A stretch of 34,299 nt of DNA from an uncultured Chromatiaceae bacterium (lineage in GTDB: Bacteria > Pseudomonadota > Gammaproteobacteria > Tenderiales > Tenderiaceae): contig CALZIQ010000026.1 in NCBI GenBank assembly GCA_945787735.1, positions 1-34,299 of the forward strand. The letters run 5' to 3'. Below the pieces are notes generated by a model. The model made no database searches. It had not been told where the DNA came from and worked only from the letters and a program-made list of their open reading frames with translations. How positions within the stretch are numbered: the first letter of the stretch is position 1; the number at the start of each line of letters is the position of its first letter. The position numbers and the translations under genes are program-made. Of this stretch, positions 1-7,183 are shown piece after piece.

Positions 1-180
1 CCGTTTGTCTCGTCACGTGAGGAGCGCCGTTCAAGAGAAGAAGGGCTGCCGCGTGAAGCCGAGAAGCTGATTCGTGAAGAGCAGGAGGAGCTGCTCAGAA
101 AAGAGCATTATGTGCGCCGCAAGGAAGACGATGCTTTGCTGGATCAGATTCACAAAGGTCTGAAGGAAGGGGAGCAATAG
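1..180 (+). CDS. C-terminal fragment, probable cytochrome b of the bc1 complex
   Basis: This is the 3' end of a gene cut by the window edge. Frame 1 is open from base 1 to a TAG at 178-180 and gives 59 residues. The fragment is extremely charged (many Glu, Arg, Lys), contains no hydrophobic segment, and looks like a continuous cytoplasmic helix or coiled-coil tail. The next gene, two bases downstream, is cytochrome c1. In proteobacterial fbc/pet operons the gene just before cytochrome c1 is cytochrome b, so this is most simply the cytoplasmic tail of PetB/FbcB. That identity is inferred from position: no heme-binding or quinone-site residues lie in the visible part. Typical cytochrome b proteins end soon after the last membrane helix, so a charged tail this long is itself unusual. 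Confidence 0.5.
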   Translation, partial: PFVSSREERRSREEGLPREAEKLIREEQEELLRKEHYVRRKEDDALLDQIHKGLKEGEQ

Positions 181-182
181 TC

Positions 183-836
183 ATGAGAAGTTTGCTACTT
201 GTAGTGGGGGCTATTGTTTTGCTGACCAGTATGGGCGGGGCCATGGCGGCGGCTAGCGGCGAGCTGAAAGATATTGATGTTGATCAGTCCAATGAGGCAC
301 GCCAGCGCGGTGCGGAGATTGTGATGAGTACCTGCATGCTGTGTCATAGCCTCAAGTATGTGAAGTTTATGGATCTGAGCGACATTGGTATGGATAAAGA
401 GCAAATCCTAGACATGCTCGATGATCAGAAGATCGAAGATCGCATGATGAGTCTAACGCCCATTGAGGTACGAGAAGAGTCATACGGTAAGCTGCCGCCA
501 GATCTATCGTTGATGGCAATCGCGCGCAAAAAGGGGCCGGACTACATCTACACCCTGCTGACAGATTACTATTATCGCGAAGACGGGGAAACCGATAATC
601 ACCTGTTCCCAGGCATCAAGATGCCGGATGCGCTGGCATATGCGGATGCAGAAACCGATGCTGATCTCGCCGATGTTGAAGCTCAGGCAAGTGATGTGGT
701 GTCGTTTCTGGTATGGACGGCTGATCCCAATGCCGATGAGCGTAAAAGACTGGGAGTATATGTGATCATTTATCTGATCATTTTAACGGTGCTGCTCTAT
801 CTGGTGAAAAAACGCGTCTGGCGTCAAGTCCACTAA
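183..836 (+). CDS. petC: Cytochrome c1 of the ubiquinol-cytochrome c reductase (bc1) complex
   Basis: Membrane-anchored c-type cytochrome that takes electrons from the Rieske protein and passes them to soluble cytochrome c in the periplasm. The 217-residue protein has a Sec signal peptide (cleavage near the AMAAASG stretch, about residues 20-25), one heme-attachment site CMLCH at residues 51-55 followed by SLKYVKF, the PPDLSLMA block typical of c1 at about 105-112, a candidate sixth heme ligand Met147 in the GIKMPDA context, and a C-terminal membrane helix at about 191-208 followed by basic residues. This layout fits the cytochrome c1 family, although many c1 proteins have CxxCHS with different inner residues. 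A GGGGAG ribosome binding site lies about 8 bases before the ATG. It is probably the last gene of a Rieske-b-c1 operon, since a strong terminator follows directly. Confidence 0.9.
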   Translation: MRSLLLVVGAIVLLTSMGGAMAAASGELKDIDVDQSNEARQRGAEIVMSTCMLCHSLKYVKFMDLSDIGMDKEQILDMLDDQKIEDRMMSLTPIEVREESYGKLPPDLSLMAIARKKGPDYIYTLLTDYYYREDGETDNHLFPGIKMPDALAYADAETDADLADVEAQASDVVSFLVWTADPNADERKRLGVYVIIYLIILTVLLYLVKKRVWRQVH

Positions 837-859
837 CTCTGTCAAAAGTCACAAAAACT

Positions 860-892
860 AAAGGCCCCATGAAATTTTATGGGGCCTTTTTT
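860..892 (+). terminator. Intrinsic terminator after petC
   Basis: An 11-bp perfect stem (AAAGGCCCCAT, 860-870, with ATGGGGCCTTT, 879-889) encloses an 8-base loop and runs into a T tract. It lies 24 bases after the cytochrome c1 stop codon and should end the bc1 operon transcript. Confidence 0.9.
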
Positions 893-897
893 GAGTT

Positions 898-913
898 TGT
901 GATCTGGGTCACA
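898..913. promoter_or_regulatory. CRP/Vfr-type operator
   Basis: TGTGATCTGGGTCACA has perfect TGTGA-N6-TCACA half sites, the consensus bound by CRP and Vfr. It sits just after the petC terminator and about 73 bases before the start codon of the 38-codon gene at 986. A TTGACT that could act as a -35 box begins at 920, but no good -10 box follows at standard spacing. The CRP-to-promoter geometry is therefore uncertain. FNR-type sites (TTGAT-N4-ATCAA) do not match. Confidence 0.7.
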
Positions 914-985
914 GAAATCTTGACTGAAAACGTCTTTTATTAGTACGTGGGCGAATTGTCCATTTCTTAATGACGGAGGTGTGAC

Positions 986-1102
986 ATGACATTCGGAATC
1001 ATTTTATTAGCATGTTTGGTACCGACTCTTTTAGCTGTTGTGGCGACTGAGGTCGACGAAGAGATAGCAATGCACGATGGTAATCACAAAATCCATCACT
1101 AA
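986..1102 (+). CDS. 38-residue single-pass membrane microprotein with His-rich tail
   Basis: A short open frame preceded by a near-perfect Shine-Dalgarno sequence (GGAGGT, 975-980, 5 bases before the ATG). The protein starts with a hydrophobic segment (about residues 3-20, rich in Ile, Leu, Val and Ala, with a Cys at position 10), continues with an acidic patch (EVDEE), and ends in a His-rich tail (HDGNHKIHH). This predicts one membrane helix with a soluble tail that might bind metal; that last point is inference. It has its own CRP-type operator upstream and its own terminator downstream, which argues that it is a real monocistronic gene. I do not recognise the family. It could act as a small subunit of a respiratory complex or as a regulator of one, but nothing in the sequence proves this. 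Confidence 0.65.
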   Translation: MTFGIILLACLVPTLLAVVATEVDEEIAMHDGNHKIHH

Positions 1103-1129
1103 AATAAGAAGGTAGTAGGTAGAAGAGCC

Positions 1130-1161
1130 GCCCCGCCCTGAAAAGGCCGGGGCATTTTTTT
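1130..1161 (+). terminator. Intrinsic terminator after the microprotein gene
   Basis: GCCCCGCCC (1130-1138) pairs with GGCCGGGGC (1145-1153) with one mismatch around a 6-base loop, followed by A and a run of seven T. It lies 27 bases after the stop of the 38-codon gene. Read from the minus strand it lacks a T run, so it probably does not also terminate the convergent lipA transcript efficiently. Confidence 0.85.
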
Positions 1162-1179
1162 GTTTGTAACTAGGGCATT

Positions 1180-2157
1180 TTAGCTGATCTGTTGCCCTGC
1201 CGCCTGCAGATCAGCGTGGTAAGAAGAGCGCACCATGGGGCCACTGGCGACGTTGCTAAACCCCAGCTGTTGGGCGGTTTGGCCCAATTTATTGAAGGCC
1301 TCTGGCGTGACATAGCGCTCCACGGATAAATGGTGCTGGCTCGGTTGCAAGTACTGGCCCAAGGTCAGCATGTCACAGTCATGTGCGCGCAGATCACGCA
1401 TGACCTCGATGATCTCTTCATCGGTTTCCCCTAATCCCAGCATCAGCCCCGATTTTGTCGGGATCTGTGGATGTTCTGCCTTGAACTGCTGCAAGAGCTT
1501 TAATGACCACCGGTAGTCCGCGCCGGGGCGCGCCTGTTTGTAAAGCCGTGGCACTGTTTCCAAGTTGTGATTGAACACGTCTGGCAGGGCCTTGCCCAGT
1601 TCGGTTAGGGCAATCTCCATGCGGCCGCGGAAATCCGGTGCTAGGATTTCGATTTTAAGTGCGGGTGATGCAGCCCGTGCGGCACTAATGCAGGCGGCAA
1701 AATGGCCGGCACCGCCGTCGCGCAGGTCGTCGCGGTCGACCGAGGTGATCACCACATAGCTCAGCCCCATGGCCTGGATTGTGTCGCCCAGGTGTTTTGG
1801 CTCGTCCTGATCCAGTGCTTTGGGTTTGCCGTGGGCCACATCGCAAAAGGGACAGCGGCGGGTGCAAATGCCGCCCATGATCATGAAGGTGGCAGTGCCA
1901 TGGCCGAAACATTCACCCAGGTTGGGGCATTGGGCCTCTTCGCAGACGGTGAAGAGTTTTTGCTCGCGCAGAACGCCCTTTAACCGAGCAACCTCGGGGC
2001 TGGTGGGGGCCTTGGCCTTAATCCAGCGCGGTTTTTTCAGTGGCTCGGCCTTGGCTTGGATCTTGATCGGAATGCGCGAGGTCTTAGATTCGCCCTTCAG
2101 TGGGGCGAGGGATTCTCGGCGTTGCTGCTCTAGGAATTTGGTGGATTTGTCGGTCAT
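1180..2157 (-). CDS. lipA: Lipoyl synthase
   Basis: Radical SAM enzyme that inserts two sulfur atoms into the octanoyl chain on lipoyl-domain proteins, completing lipoate synthesis after LipB. Counting from the start chosen here, the auxiliary cluster cysteines are Cys72, Cys77 and Cys83 ([12 protein letters not shown]). The radical SAM CxxxCxxC motif is Cys98, Cys102 and Cys105 (CTRRCPFC). The conserved RSSYHAD serine motif is near the C-terminus. The frame extends 16 codons further, to an ATG at 2205, but that extension overlaps the end of lipB by 20 bases and adds residues unlike the family, so the ATG at 2157 (MTDKS) is preferred. Neither start has a strong ribosome binding site. This is the last gene of the long minus-strand cluster. 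Confidence 0.95.
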   Translation of the reverse strand: MTDKSTKFLEQQRRESLAPLKGESKTSRIPIKIQAKAEPLKKPRWIKAKAPTSPEVARLKGVLREQKLFTVCEEAQCPNLGECFGHGTATFMIMGGICTRRCPFCDVAHGKPKALDQDEPKHLGDTIQAMGLSYVVITSVDRDDLRDGGAGHFAACISAARAASPALKIEILAPDFRGRMEIALTELGKALPDVFNHNLETVPRLYKQARPGADYRWSLKLLQQFKAEHPQIPTKSGLMLGLGETDEEIIEVMRDLRAHDCDMLTLGQYLQPSQHHLSVERYVTPEAFNKLGQTAQQLGFSNVASGPMVRSSYHADLQAAGQQIS

Positions 2158-2185
2158 TGATTTAAATTGAGTCCGCAAATGAACG

Positions 2186-2812
2186 CTATAAAAATTCGAC
2201 ACCATTATAGGCTAGATAGTTAGCCAAGTTTTGGCACAAAGGTTTGGCGATGGCCTCAATTGTATCAGGGCCGCCGAGCGCGGAAAGCTGAGTCACCTCC
2301 ATGCCGGCATAGCCGCACGGGTTGATGTGGTGGAAAGGTTCCAGGTCCATGTTCACATTCAGCGCCAAACCGTGGAAGGTGCAGCCACGCCGTACCCGCA
2401 GGCCGAGGGCGGCGATCTTTTTATCGCCGACATAAACACCAGGGGCGTCGCGGCGGCCATGTGCATCGATATGATAATCAGCCAATAGATTAATAATGGC
2501 CTGTTCAATCTTTTCCACCATGGCGCGGATGCCGAGCTTGCGTCGTTTGATGTCGATGAGCAGATAAGCTACCAGCTGACCCGGTCCGTGGTAGGTCACC
2601 TGGCCGCCGCGGTCGATCTTGATCACCGGAATCTCGCCTGGATTAAGCAGGTGCTCGGGGTTACCGTTCATGCCCAGGGTAAAGACGGGAGGATGTTCAA
2701 CTAACCAGATTTCATCTGGCGTGGTTGCATCACGCTCATCGGTGAATTGCTGCATTCGGCGCCAGACCGGCTCGTAGGGCTGCTGGCTCAGCTGGCGTAC
2801 GATCAGATGCAT
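2186..2812 (-). CDS. lipB: Octanoyl-[acyl-carrier-protein]:protein N-octanoyltransferase
   Basis: Transfers octanoate from acyl carrier protein to the lipoyl-domain lysine, forming the substrate of LipA. The 208-residue protein carries the [12 protein letters not shown] substrate-binding loop (about 68-79), the catalytic lysine in GDKKIAALG (Lys132) and the catalytic cysteine Cys166 in [13 protein letters not shown]. These match the cysteine/lysine acyltransferase family. The start overlaps the ybeD stop by one base (TGATG), so the two are likely translationally coupled. lipA follows 28 bases later in the same orientation. Confidence 0.95.
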   Translation of the reverse strand: MHLIVRQLSQQPYEPVWRRMQQFTDERDATTPDEIWLVEHPPVFTLGMNGNPEHLLNPGEIPVIKIDRGGQVTYHGPGQLVAYLLIDIKRRKLGIRAMVEKIEQAIINLLADYHIDAHGRRDAPGVYVGDKKIAALGLRVRRGCTFHGLALNVNMDLEPFHHINPCGYAGMEVTQLSALGGPDTIEAIAKPLCQNLANYLAYNGVEFL

Positions 2813-3081
2813 CAGAGCGCCATCAGCACCCGTTCGTGGGCGGTGACACTGCGGTAGATATTGTCGAGCTGTTCGCGGCTTTCAGCCTGAAAGGTGACGG
2901 TGACTGAAAGGTATTTGCCATTAGCGCTGGGTTTGGTGCGCACAGCTCCTTCGTTCAGATCGGCCACATGCTTGCGCACTAGCGACACCACCAGAGCATC
3001 GAAGTCATCCGCCGCCAACCCCATCACCTTGATAGCAAAACGGCAGGGGAATTCCATCAGTTGTTCATCTCGCCCAGTCAT
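2812..3081 (-). CDS. ybeD: YbeD family (DUF493/UPF0250) small regulatory protein
   Basis: An 89-residue protein of the YbeD family, recognisable by [11 protein letters not shown] near the start, the [13 protein letters not shown] strand and the [12 protein letters not shown] helix. It has an ACT-like alpha/beta fold in known structures. Its biochemical role is unsettled, but it is very often encoded beside lipB, as here. It is separated from dat by two bases and overlaps the lipB start by one, so it is surely co-transcribed with both. Confidence 0.9.
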   Translation of the reverse strand: MTGRDEQLMEFPCRFAIKVMGLAADDFDALVVSLVRKHVADLNEGAVRTKPSANGKYLSVTVTFQAESREQLDNIYRSVTAHERVLMAL

Positions 3082-3083
3082 TG

Positions 3084-3959
3084 CTATTCCACTTCGCCGG
3101 CAATCAAGGCCTGCTTGTAGGCTTGATAGAGTGTTTGAATCTGCTGCCAGACCGGGCCGGGCTGGCCGTTGCCAACCGGTTTGTCATCTAGCTTTGTCAC
3201 CGGCAGTACTTCCTTGGTGGAGCTGGAGAGCCAAATCTCGTCGGCTGCTGCTAGTTCTTCAGCACTAAATGTACACTCCTGATTGGCAAGTCCATTGGCG
3301 GTGGCAAGCTCTAAGATCAGATCGCGGGTGATGCCTGGCAGCAGGAAGGGCCCCTTGGTTGGCGTCTTGATAACACTATCTTTCACAATAAACACATTGC
3401 TGGCCGCCCCTTCGGTGACAACGTCATCGCGAATTAGGATGGCCTCCTGGGCGCCAGCATCGATGGCTTGTTGGCGCAGCAGGATGTTAGGCAGCAGGGC
3501 GATGGCCTTGATGTGACAATGTTTCCAGCGAATGTCTTCCAGCGTAATAGCGGCAACACCATTCTGCAGAAGTGGTTTAGCAACTGGCTTGAGCGGACTG
3601 CTCGATATGAACACTGTTGGTTGTACATTGGCGGGAAAGGCATGATCGCGCGGCGCATGGCCGCGGGTGATTTGTAGATACACGGATTGTTCGCCGCCGC
3701 CATTTTTATCCACCAGACGATTAAGTATGTCAGCCCACTGTGCATGGCTCATTGGGTTGTGCAGGCGAATGCCGGTTAAGCTGTTATCTAAGCGTTCGAG
3801 GTGTTCACTCAAACGAAACAGGCGCCCGCCATAGACGGGAATGACTTCATAGACGCCATCACCAAAGACAAAACCCCGGTCCATCACCGGCACGAAGGCC
3901 TGGTCCTGCGGCAGAAATTCGCCGTTGAGATAAACGGTGTCGCTTTTGGCTTGTGACAT
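3084..3959 (-). CDS. dat: D-amino acid (D-alanine) aminotransferase, PLP fold type IV
   Basis: PLP enzyme that interconverts D-alanine plus 2-oxoglutarate with pyruvate plus D-glutamate. The 291-residue protein shows the DRGFVFGDGVYEVIP N-terminal motif, the RGHAPRDHAFP stretch typical of bacterial D-alanine aminotransferases, the PLP-binding lysine (Lys151 in HCHIKAIALLPN) and TEGAASNVF for cofactor phosphate binding. Branched-chain aminotransferases and aminodeoxychorismate lyases share the fold, but RGHAPRDHAFP favours the D-amino acid enzyme. It lies 20 bases after dacA, whose product releases D-alanine, so a recycling role is a reasonable inference. Confidence 0.88.
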   Translation of the reverse strand: MSQAKSDTVYLNGEFLPQDQAFVPVMDRGFVFGDGVYEVIPVYGGRLFRLSEHLERLDNSLTGIRLHNPMSHAQWADILNRLVDKNGGGEQSVYLQITRGHAPRDHAFPANVQPTVFISSSPLKPVAKPLLQNGVAAITLEDIRWKHCHIKAIALLPNILLRQQAIDAGAQEAILIRDDVVTEGAASNVFIVKDSVIKTPTKGPFLLPGITRDLILELATANGLANQECTFSAEELAAADEIWLSSSTKEVLPVTKLDDKPVGNGQPGPVWQQIQTLYQAYKQALIAGEVE

Positions 3960-3979
3960 ATGTGTCAGGCTCGTCGTGC

Positions 3980-5155
3980 TTATTCGAATAGCAGTAAGGC
4001 TTCGTCTTTGAGGCGGTCAAACAGGCCACCTTCGGCGACGTCATCCAATGCCACTAGTGGTTGGGTGGCGACCGGCTGGCCGTTCAGGGAAACTTCCACC
4101 ATGCCGTACTGCTTGCCCTTGTTTACTGGCGCTGTGATTTGGGGGGTGACCTTCATGGCGGCATCGAGATTGTCGTACTGACCGCGTGGTATGGTGATCC
4201 ACATTTCTTTATTCAGCCCCAGCTTCAGTTGTTCTTGAGATCCCTTCCACACGCGTACATCGGTAAGTGACTCATTTGGAGCATAGAGCCGATGGGTTTC
4301 GAAAAAGCGGAAGCCATAATTCAACAGTTTCTGGCTTTCGCGGGCGCGGCCGTTTTCGCTCTTGGCACCCAGCACTACCGAGATCAGACGCATGTCATCC
4401 GATTTGGCTGAAGCCACCAGGCAGAAACCAGCCGATTCGGTGTGGCCGGTCTTGATGCCGTCGACCTTGTCATCCTGCCACAGTAGTTTGTTGCGGTTGT
4501 ACTGGGTGATGCCGTTGTAGGTGAATTCTTTAATTGAGTACCAGGAATAATGCTCAGGAAAATCCTGGATCAAGGCGCGGGCCAAGGTGGCCATGTCGGT
4601 GGCGGTAGTGAAGTGGTCGGCGTGAGGCAGGCCGGTGCTGTTGACGAAGTTGCTGGCGTTCAAACCTAGGGCAGAAGCTGTTTGGTTCATCAGGTTGGCA
4701 AACACGTCCTCGCTGCCGGCGACATACTCGGCCAGGGCCACGGTGGCGTCATTGCCGGACTGAACGATCAAGCCCTTGAGCAGGGTCTCCAGCGGCACCT
4801 TCTTGCCCACTTCGACAAAGGTGCGCGAGCCGGGCATGCGCCAGGCTTTTTCGCTGATCAGCACATCGTCCTGCATTTTGATTTTGCCGGATTTGAGTTC
4901 GTTGAGCACGATGTAGGTGGTCAGCATCTTGGTCAGACTGGCAGGCTCCATGCGTTCATCGGCCTTTTCCGAGGCAATGATGTGGCCACTGCTATGGTCC
5001 ATCAGCAGATAACCACGCGCGGCAATGTCGGGTGGCGGCGGTGCATCGATGCTGGCGGCAAGGCTGTTGATACTGATTAATGCCATCAGTGCAGCGCTGA
5101 TGAGGCAAATGAAATTCACTGCACGGGACATAAAACGTTGGCTGGAATGAGTCAT
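3980..5155 (-). CDS. dacA: D-alanyl-D-alanine carboxypeptidase (PBP5/6 type)
   Basis: Trims the terminal D-alanine from peptidoglycan stem peptides at the outer face of the inner membrane. The active-site SxxK is Ser73-Lys76 (PASLTKM), the SxN motif is SGNDA and the KTG motif is KTGHT. A C-terminal beta domain and a final amphipathic helix (about the last 18 residues, FDRLKDEALLLFE) fit the PBP5 membrane anchor. The frame is open to 5206, but the ATG at 5155 gives a normal signal peptide (basic start, hydrophobic FICLISAALMALISI, cleavage near SLAAS) and has AGGAA five bases upstream, so that start was chosen. Confidence 0.94.
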   Translation of the reverse strand: MTHSSQRFMSRAVNFICLISAALMALISINSLAASIDAPPPPDIAARGYLLMDHSSGHIIASEKADERMEPASLTKMLTTYIVLNELKSGKIKMQDDVLISEKAWRMPGSRTFVEVGKKVPLETLLKGLIVQSGNDATVALAEYVAGSEDVFANLMNQTASALGLNASNFVNSTGLPHADHFTTATDMATLARALIQDFPEHYSWYSIKEFTYNGITQYNRNKLLWQDDKVDGIKTGHTESAGFCLVASAKSDDMRLISVVLGAKSENGRARESQKLLNYGFRFFETHRLYAPNESLTDVRVWKGSQEQLKLGLNKEMWITIPRGQYDNLDAAMKVTPQITAPVNKGKQYGMVEVSLNGQPVATQPLVALDDVAEGGLFDRLKDEALLLFE

Positions 5156-5249
5156 TGGTTCCTGATTACGGCTTGGACTGAAAAAGGGATTTACGTGCTG
5201 TTGCACCTGAGTGACGCTATTTTAGCGGGAATGTTCCGCAAAATGGAAT

Positions 5250-6140
5250 TTAATCAATCACCACGCTGCTGTTTGTGATGCCTTCATTGGTCAGACGTGA
5301 GGCCAGCTGTTGGGCCTCCTGATCATTGGCTAGCGGGCCGATGCGTACGCGGTATATCGGCTGGCTCTGATCAACACTGGGGAAGATGTGGATCGGATTG
5401 TTGGCCACGCCCGAAAGGCGGCTGCGTAGGCTTTCAGCATTCAGGCGCGAACTGAAAGCGCCCACCTGCAAGTAGAGATTCTGTTCTACCTCACTGGCGC
5501 TTGTCGTTGCAGTAGGCGTTGGCTGATTTGTGCTTGCAAGCGCTATGTTGGTGGATGCCGGTTGTGCTGCACGATGAGCGCCAGGATTAGAAGGGTCAAT
5601 GGCGCGAATCTCAACTCGGCCGGTGCCGTTCTTATTAATGCCGAGCTTGATGGCGGCGGCGTAAGAGAGGTCAATGATACGGCCTTCATGGAATGGTCCG
5701 CGGTCGTTGACCTTGACTGTAATGCTGCGGCCGTTGTCCAGATTAGTGACTTCCACGTAGGTGGGCAGTGGCAGGGACTTGTGTGCCGCGGTCATGGCGT
5801 ACATGTTGTACTTTTCGCCGCTGGAAGTGCGACGGCCGTGGAACTTGGTGCCGTACCAAGAGGCGATGCCGCGCTGGATAAAGCCTTTGCTGCTCTTGCG
5901 TGTGGTATAGCGTTTGCCGCGAACTACATAGGTGGCTGGGTTGCCGTATTTGCTCATCGGTTCATGGCGCGGCACCGCGTCTGGAATGGCTGCCACATTG
6001 ACATGCACATTGGGGGCGCTGTCACCGCGCTGAAACGGGGTATTGCTACAGCCGCCCAGCAGCAACAGTAGAATGGCTGTCATGATCCATGGCATGGGGA
6101 CAATGACACTTGGGCGTACTTGGGAAATGTCTGAGGTCAT
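5250..6140 (-). CDS. rlpA: Septal ring lytic transglycosylase RlpA (lipoprotein, DPBB + SPOR)
   Basis: Outer-membrane lipoprotein that cleaves denuded glycan strands, notably at the septum. Hydrophobic segment and lipobox LLGGC put the lipidated Cys at residue 31; an internal ATG (MPWIM) may be the true start. The double-psi beta-barrel domain spans about residues 87-180, with GIASWYGTKFHGRRTSSGE, the AMTAAHKSLP segment and VKVNDRGPF, including the catalytic aspartate motif. A Ser/Thr/Ala-rich linker follows, then a C-terminal SPOR domain (about 222-296, LYLQVGAFSSRLNAESLRSRL) that binds denuded peptidoglycan. It lies 17 bases after mltB. No clear Shine-Dalgarno sequence is visible. Confidence 0.92.
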   Translation of the reverse strand: MTSDISQVRPSVIVPMPWIMTAILLLLLGGCSNTPFQRGDSAPNVHVNVAAIPDAVPRHEPMSKYGNPATYVVRGKRYTTRKSSKGFIQRGIASWYGTKFHGRRTSSGEKYNMYAMTAAHKSLPLPTYVEVTNLDNGRSITVKVNDRGPFHEGRIIDLSYAAAIKLGINKNGTGRVEIRAIDPSNPGAHRAAQPASTNIALASTNQPTPTATTSASEVEQNLYLQVGAFSSRLNAESLRSRLSGVANNPIHIFPSVDQSQPIYRVRIGPLANDQEAQQLASRLTNEGITNSSVVID

Positions 6141-6157
6141 CTTTTGATTATAGCCTG

Positions 6158-7168
6158 TTACTCTGTGCCGACCTGGGCTTGCGCGGATTGGTGTTGTTGA
6201 ATGGCTTGGCTTAATTGGTACACAGCCATCGCATACAGTGCGCTGTGGTTGTAGCGGGTGATGGCATAAAAATTCTGCAGGCCGAGCCAGTATTCCGGCG
6301 CCTCCTTGCCTTGCAGTACAATTAGCTCCGCCGCCAGTGAGTCTAGGCTCGACTGTTCCGGTTCAAAGCCTTTCTTACGCCACTGTTTGATGTCGGTCTT
6401 GGGTTTTTTCAGCCGGCCCATCTTTTCGGGTTTTGACTGTGTTGCCGAGACCTTGAACGCAATCGGTTGGTTACGTTGCCAGCCATGGCGGGCCAGGTAA
6501 TTGGCCACGCTACCAATGGCATCATCGATGTTGTCGAGCAGATCCCGAATGCCGTCGCCATCAAAATCCACGGCATACATGCGGTAACTGCTGGAGATGA
6601 ACTGGGGTTTGCCCATGGCGCCGGCATAGGAGCCTGTGATGGCCAGTGGGTCGAAGTTTTCTTCGCGGCTGAGCAGTAGAAATTCTTCCAGTTCGTTGAG
6701 GAAAAACTTGCTCCGGCGTGGATAATCAAAGCCGAGTGTGGCAAGTGAGTCGGCCACCCGGTATTTGCCGCGGTAACGACCATAGCGGGTTTCCACGCCG
6801 ATGATGGCGGTGATGATCTCGGCCGGTACGCCGAATTTTTCTTCCGCGCGTTTCAGCACATCTGAATTCTCATGTAGAAACGCTACCCCTTCCGCGATGC
6901 GTGCCTCGGTGACAAAGATCGGCCGGTACTCATGCCAGGGGCGGGCCTCGTAGGGCCGGTTCATGGCATCGATGATCTCTTGATGCAGCTCAATCTTTTC
7001 AAACAACTGCCCCAGCTCGGTGCGATCGAAATCATGTTCATTGGCGAGCTTGTCTATGAAGTTTTTCACATCCTGGCGCTCGGCGGTGTTGGCTCCTGCC
7101 AGTGCCGGGGCGGCCAGTGTGCCGCAGAGCAGCGATGTGAAAATCAGTTTTTTCCAGTCTGTTTGCAT
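6158..7168 (-). CDS. mltB: Lytic murein transglycosylase B family
   Basis: Cleaves the MurNAc-GlcNAc bond to give 1,6-anhydro-muropeptides. The 336-residue protein has a cleavable signal peptide (MQTDWKKLIFTSLLCGTLAAPALAGA) and the family-GH103 motif IGVETRYGRYRGKYR, with catalytic glutamate Glu126. It also has the substrate-cleft block GSYAGAMGKPQFISSSY and the Ca-loop-like DFDGDGIRDLLDN. The signal peptide lacks a proper lipobox (the only cysteine is followed by GTLAAPALAGA), so this enzyme is probably periplasmic and soluble, unlike the E. coli MltB lipoprotein. AAGGA lies about nine bases before the ATG. It sits between rodA and rlpA. Confidence 0.92.
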   Translation of the reverse strand: MQTDWKKLIFTSLLCGTLAAPALAGANTAERQDVKNFIDKLANEHDFDRTELGQLFEKIELHQEIIDAMNRPYEARPWHEYRPIFVTEARIAEGVAFLHENSDVLKRAEEKFGVPAEIITAIIGVETRYGRYRGKYRVADSLATLGFDYPRRSKFFLNELEEFLLLSREENFDPLAITGSYAGAMGKPQFISSSYRMYAVDFDGDGIRDLLDNIDDAIGSVANYLARHGWQRNQPIAFKVSATQSKPEKMGRLKKPKTDIKQWRKKGFEPEQSSLDSLAAELIVLQGKEAPEYWLGLQNFYAITRYNHSALYAMAVYQLSQAIQQHQSAQAQVGTE

Positions 7169-7183
7169 GATCGGTCCTTGACC

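Noticed and set aside
898-913. FNR/ANR-type site ahead of the microprotein gene
   Set aside because: Half sites are TGTGA/TCACA with N6, which is CRP-type; the FNR pattern TTGAT-N4-ATCAA does not match.
2158-2205. 16-codon N-terminal extension of lipA to the ATG at 2205
   Set aside because: It overlaps lipB by 20 bases and adds residues unlike other LipA proteins. It cannot be fully excluded because neither start has a strong ribosome binding site.
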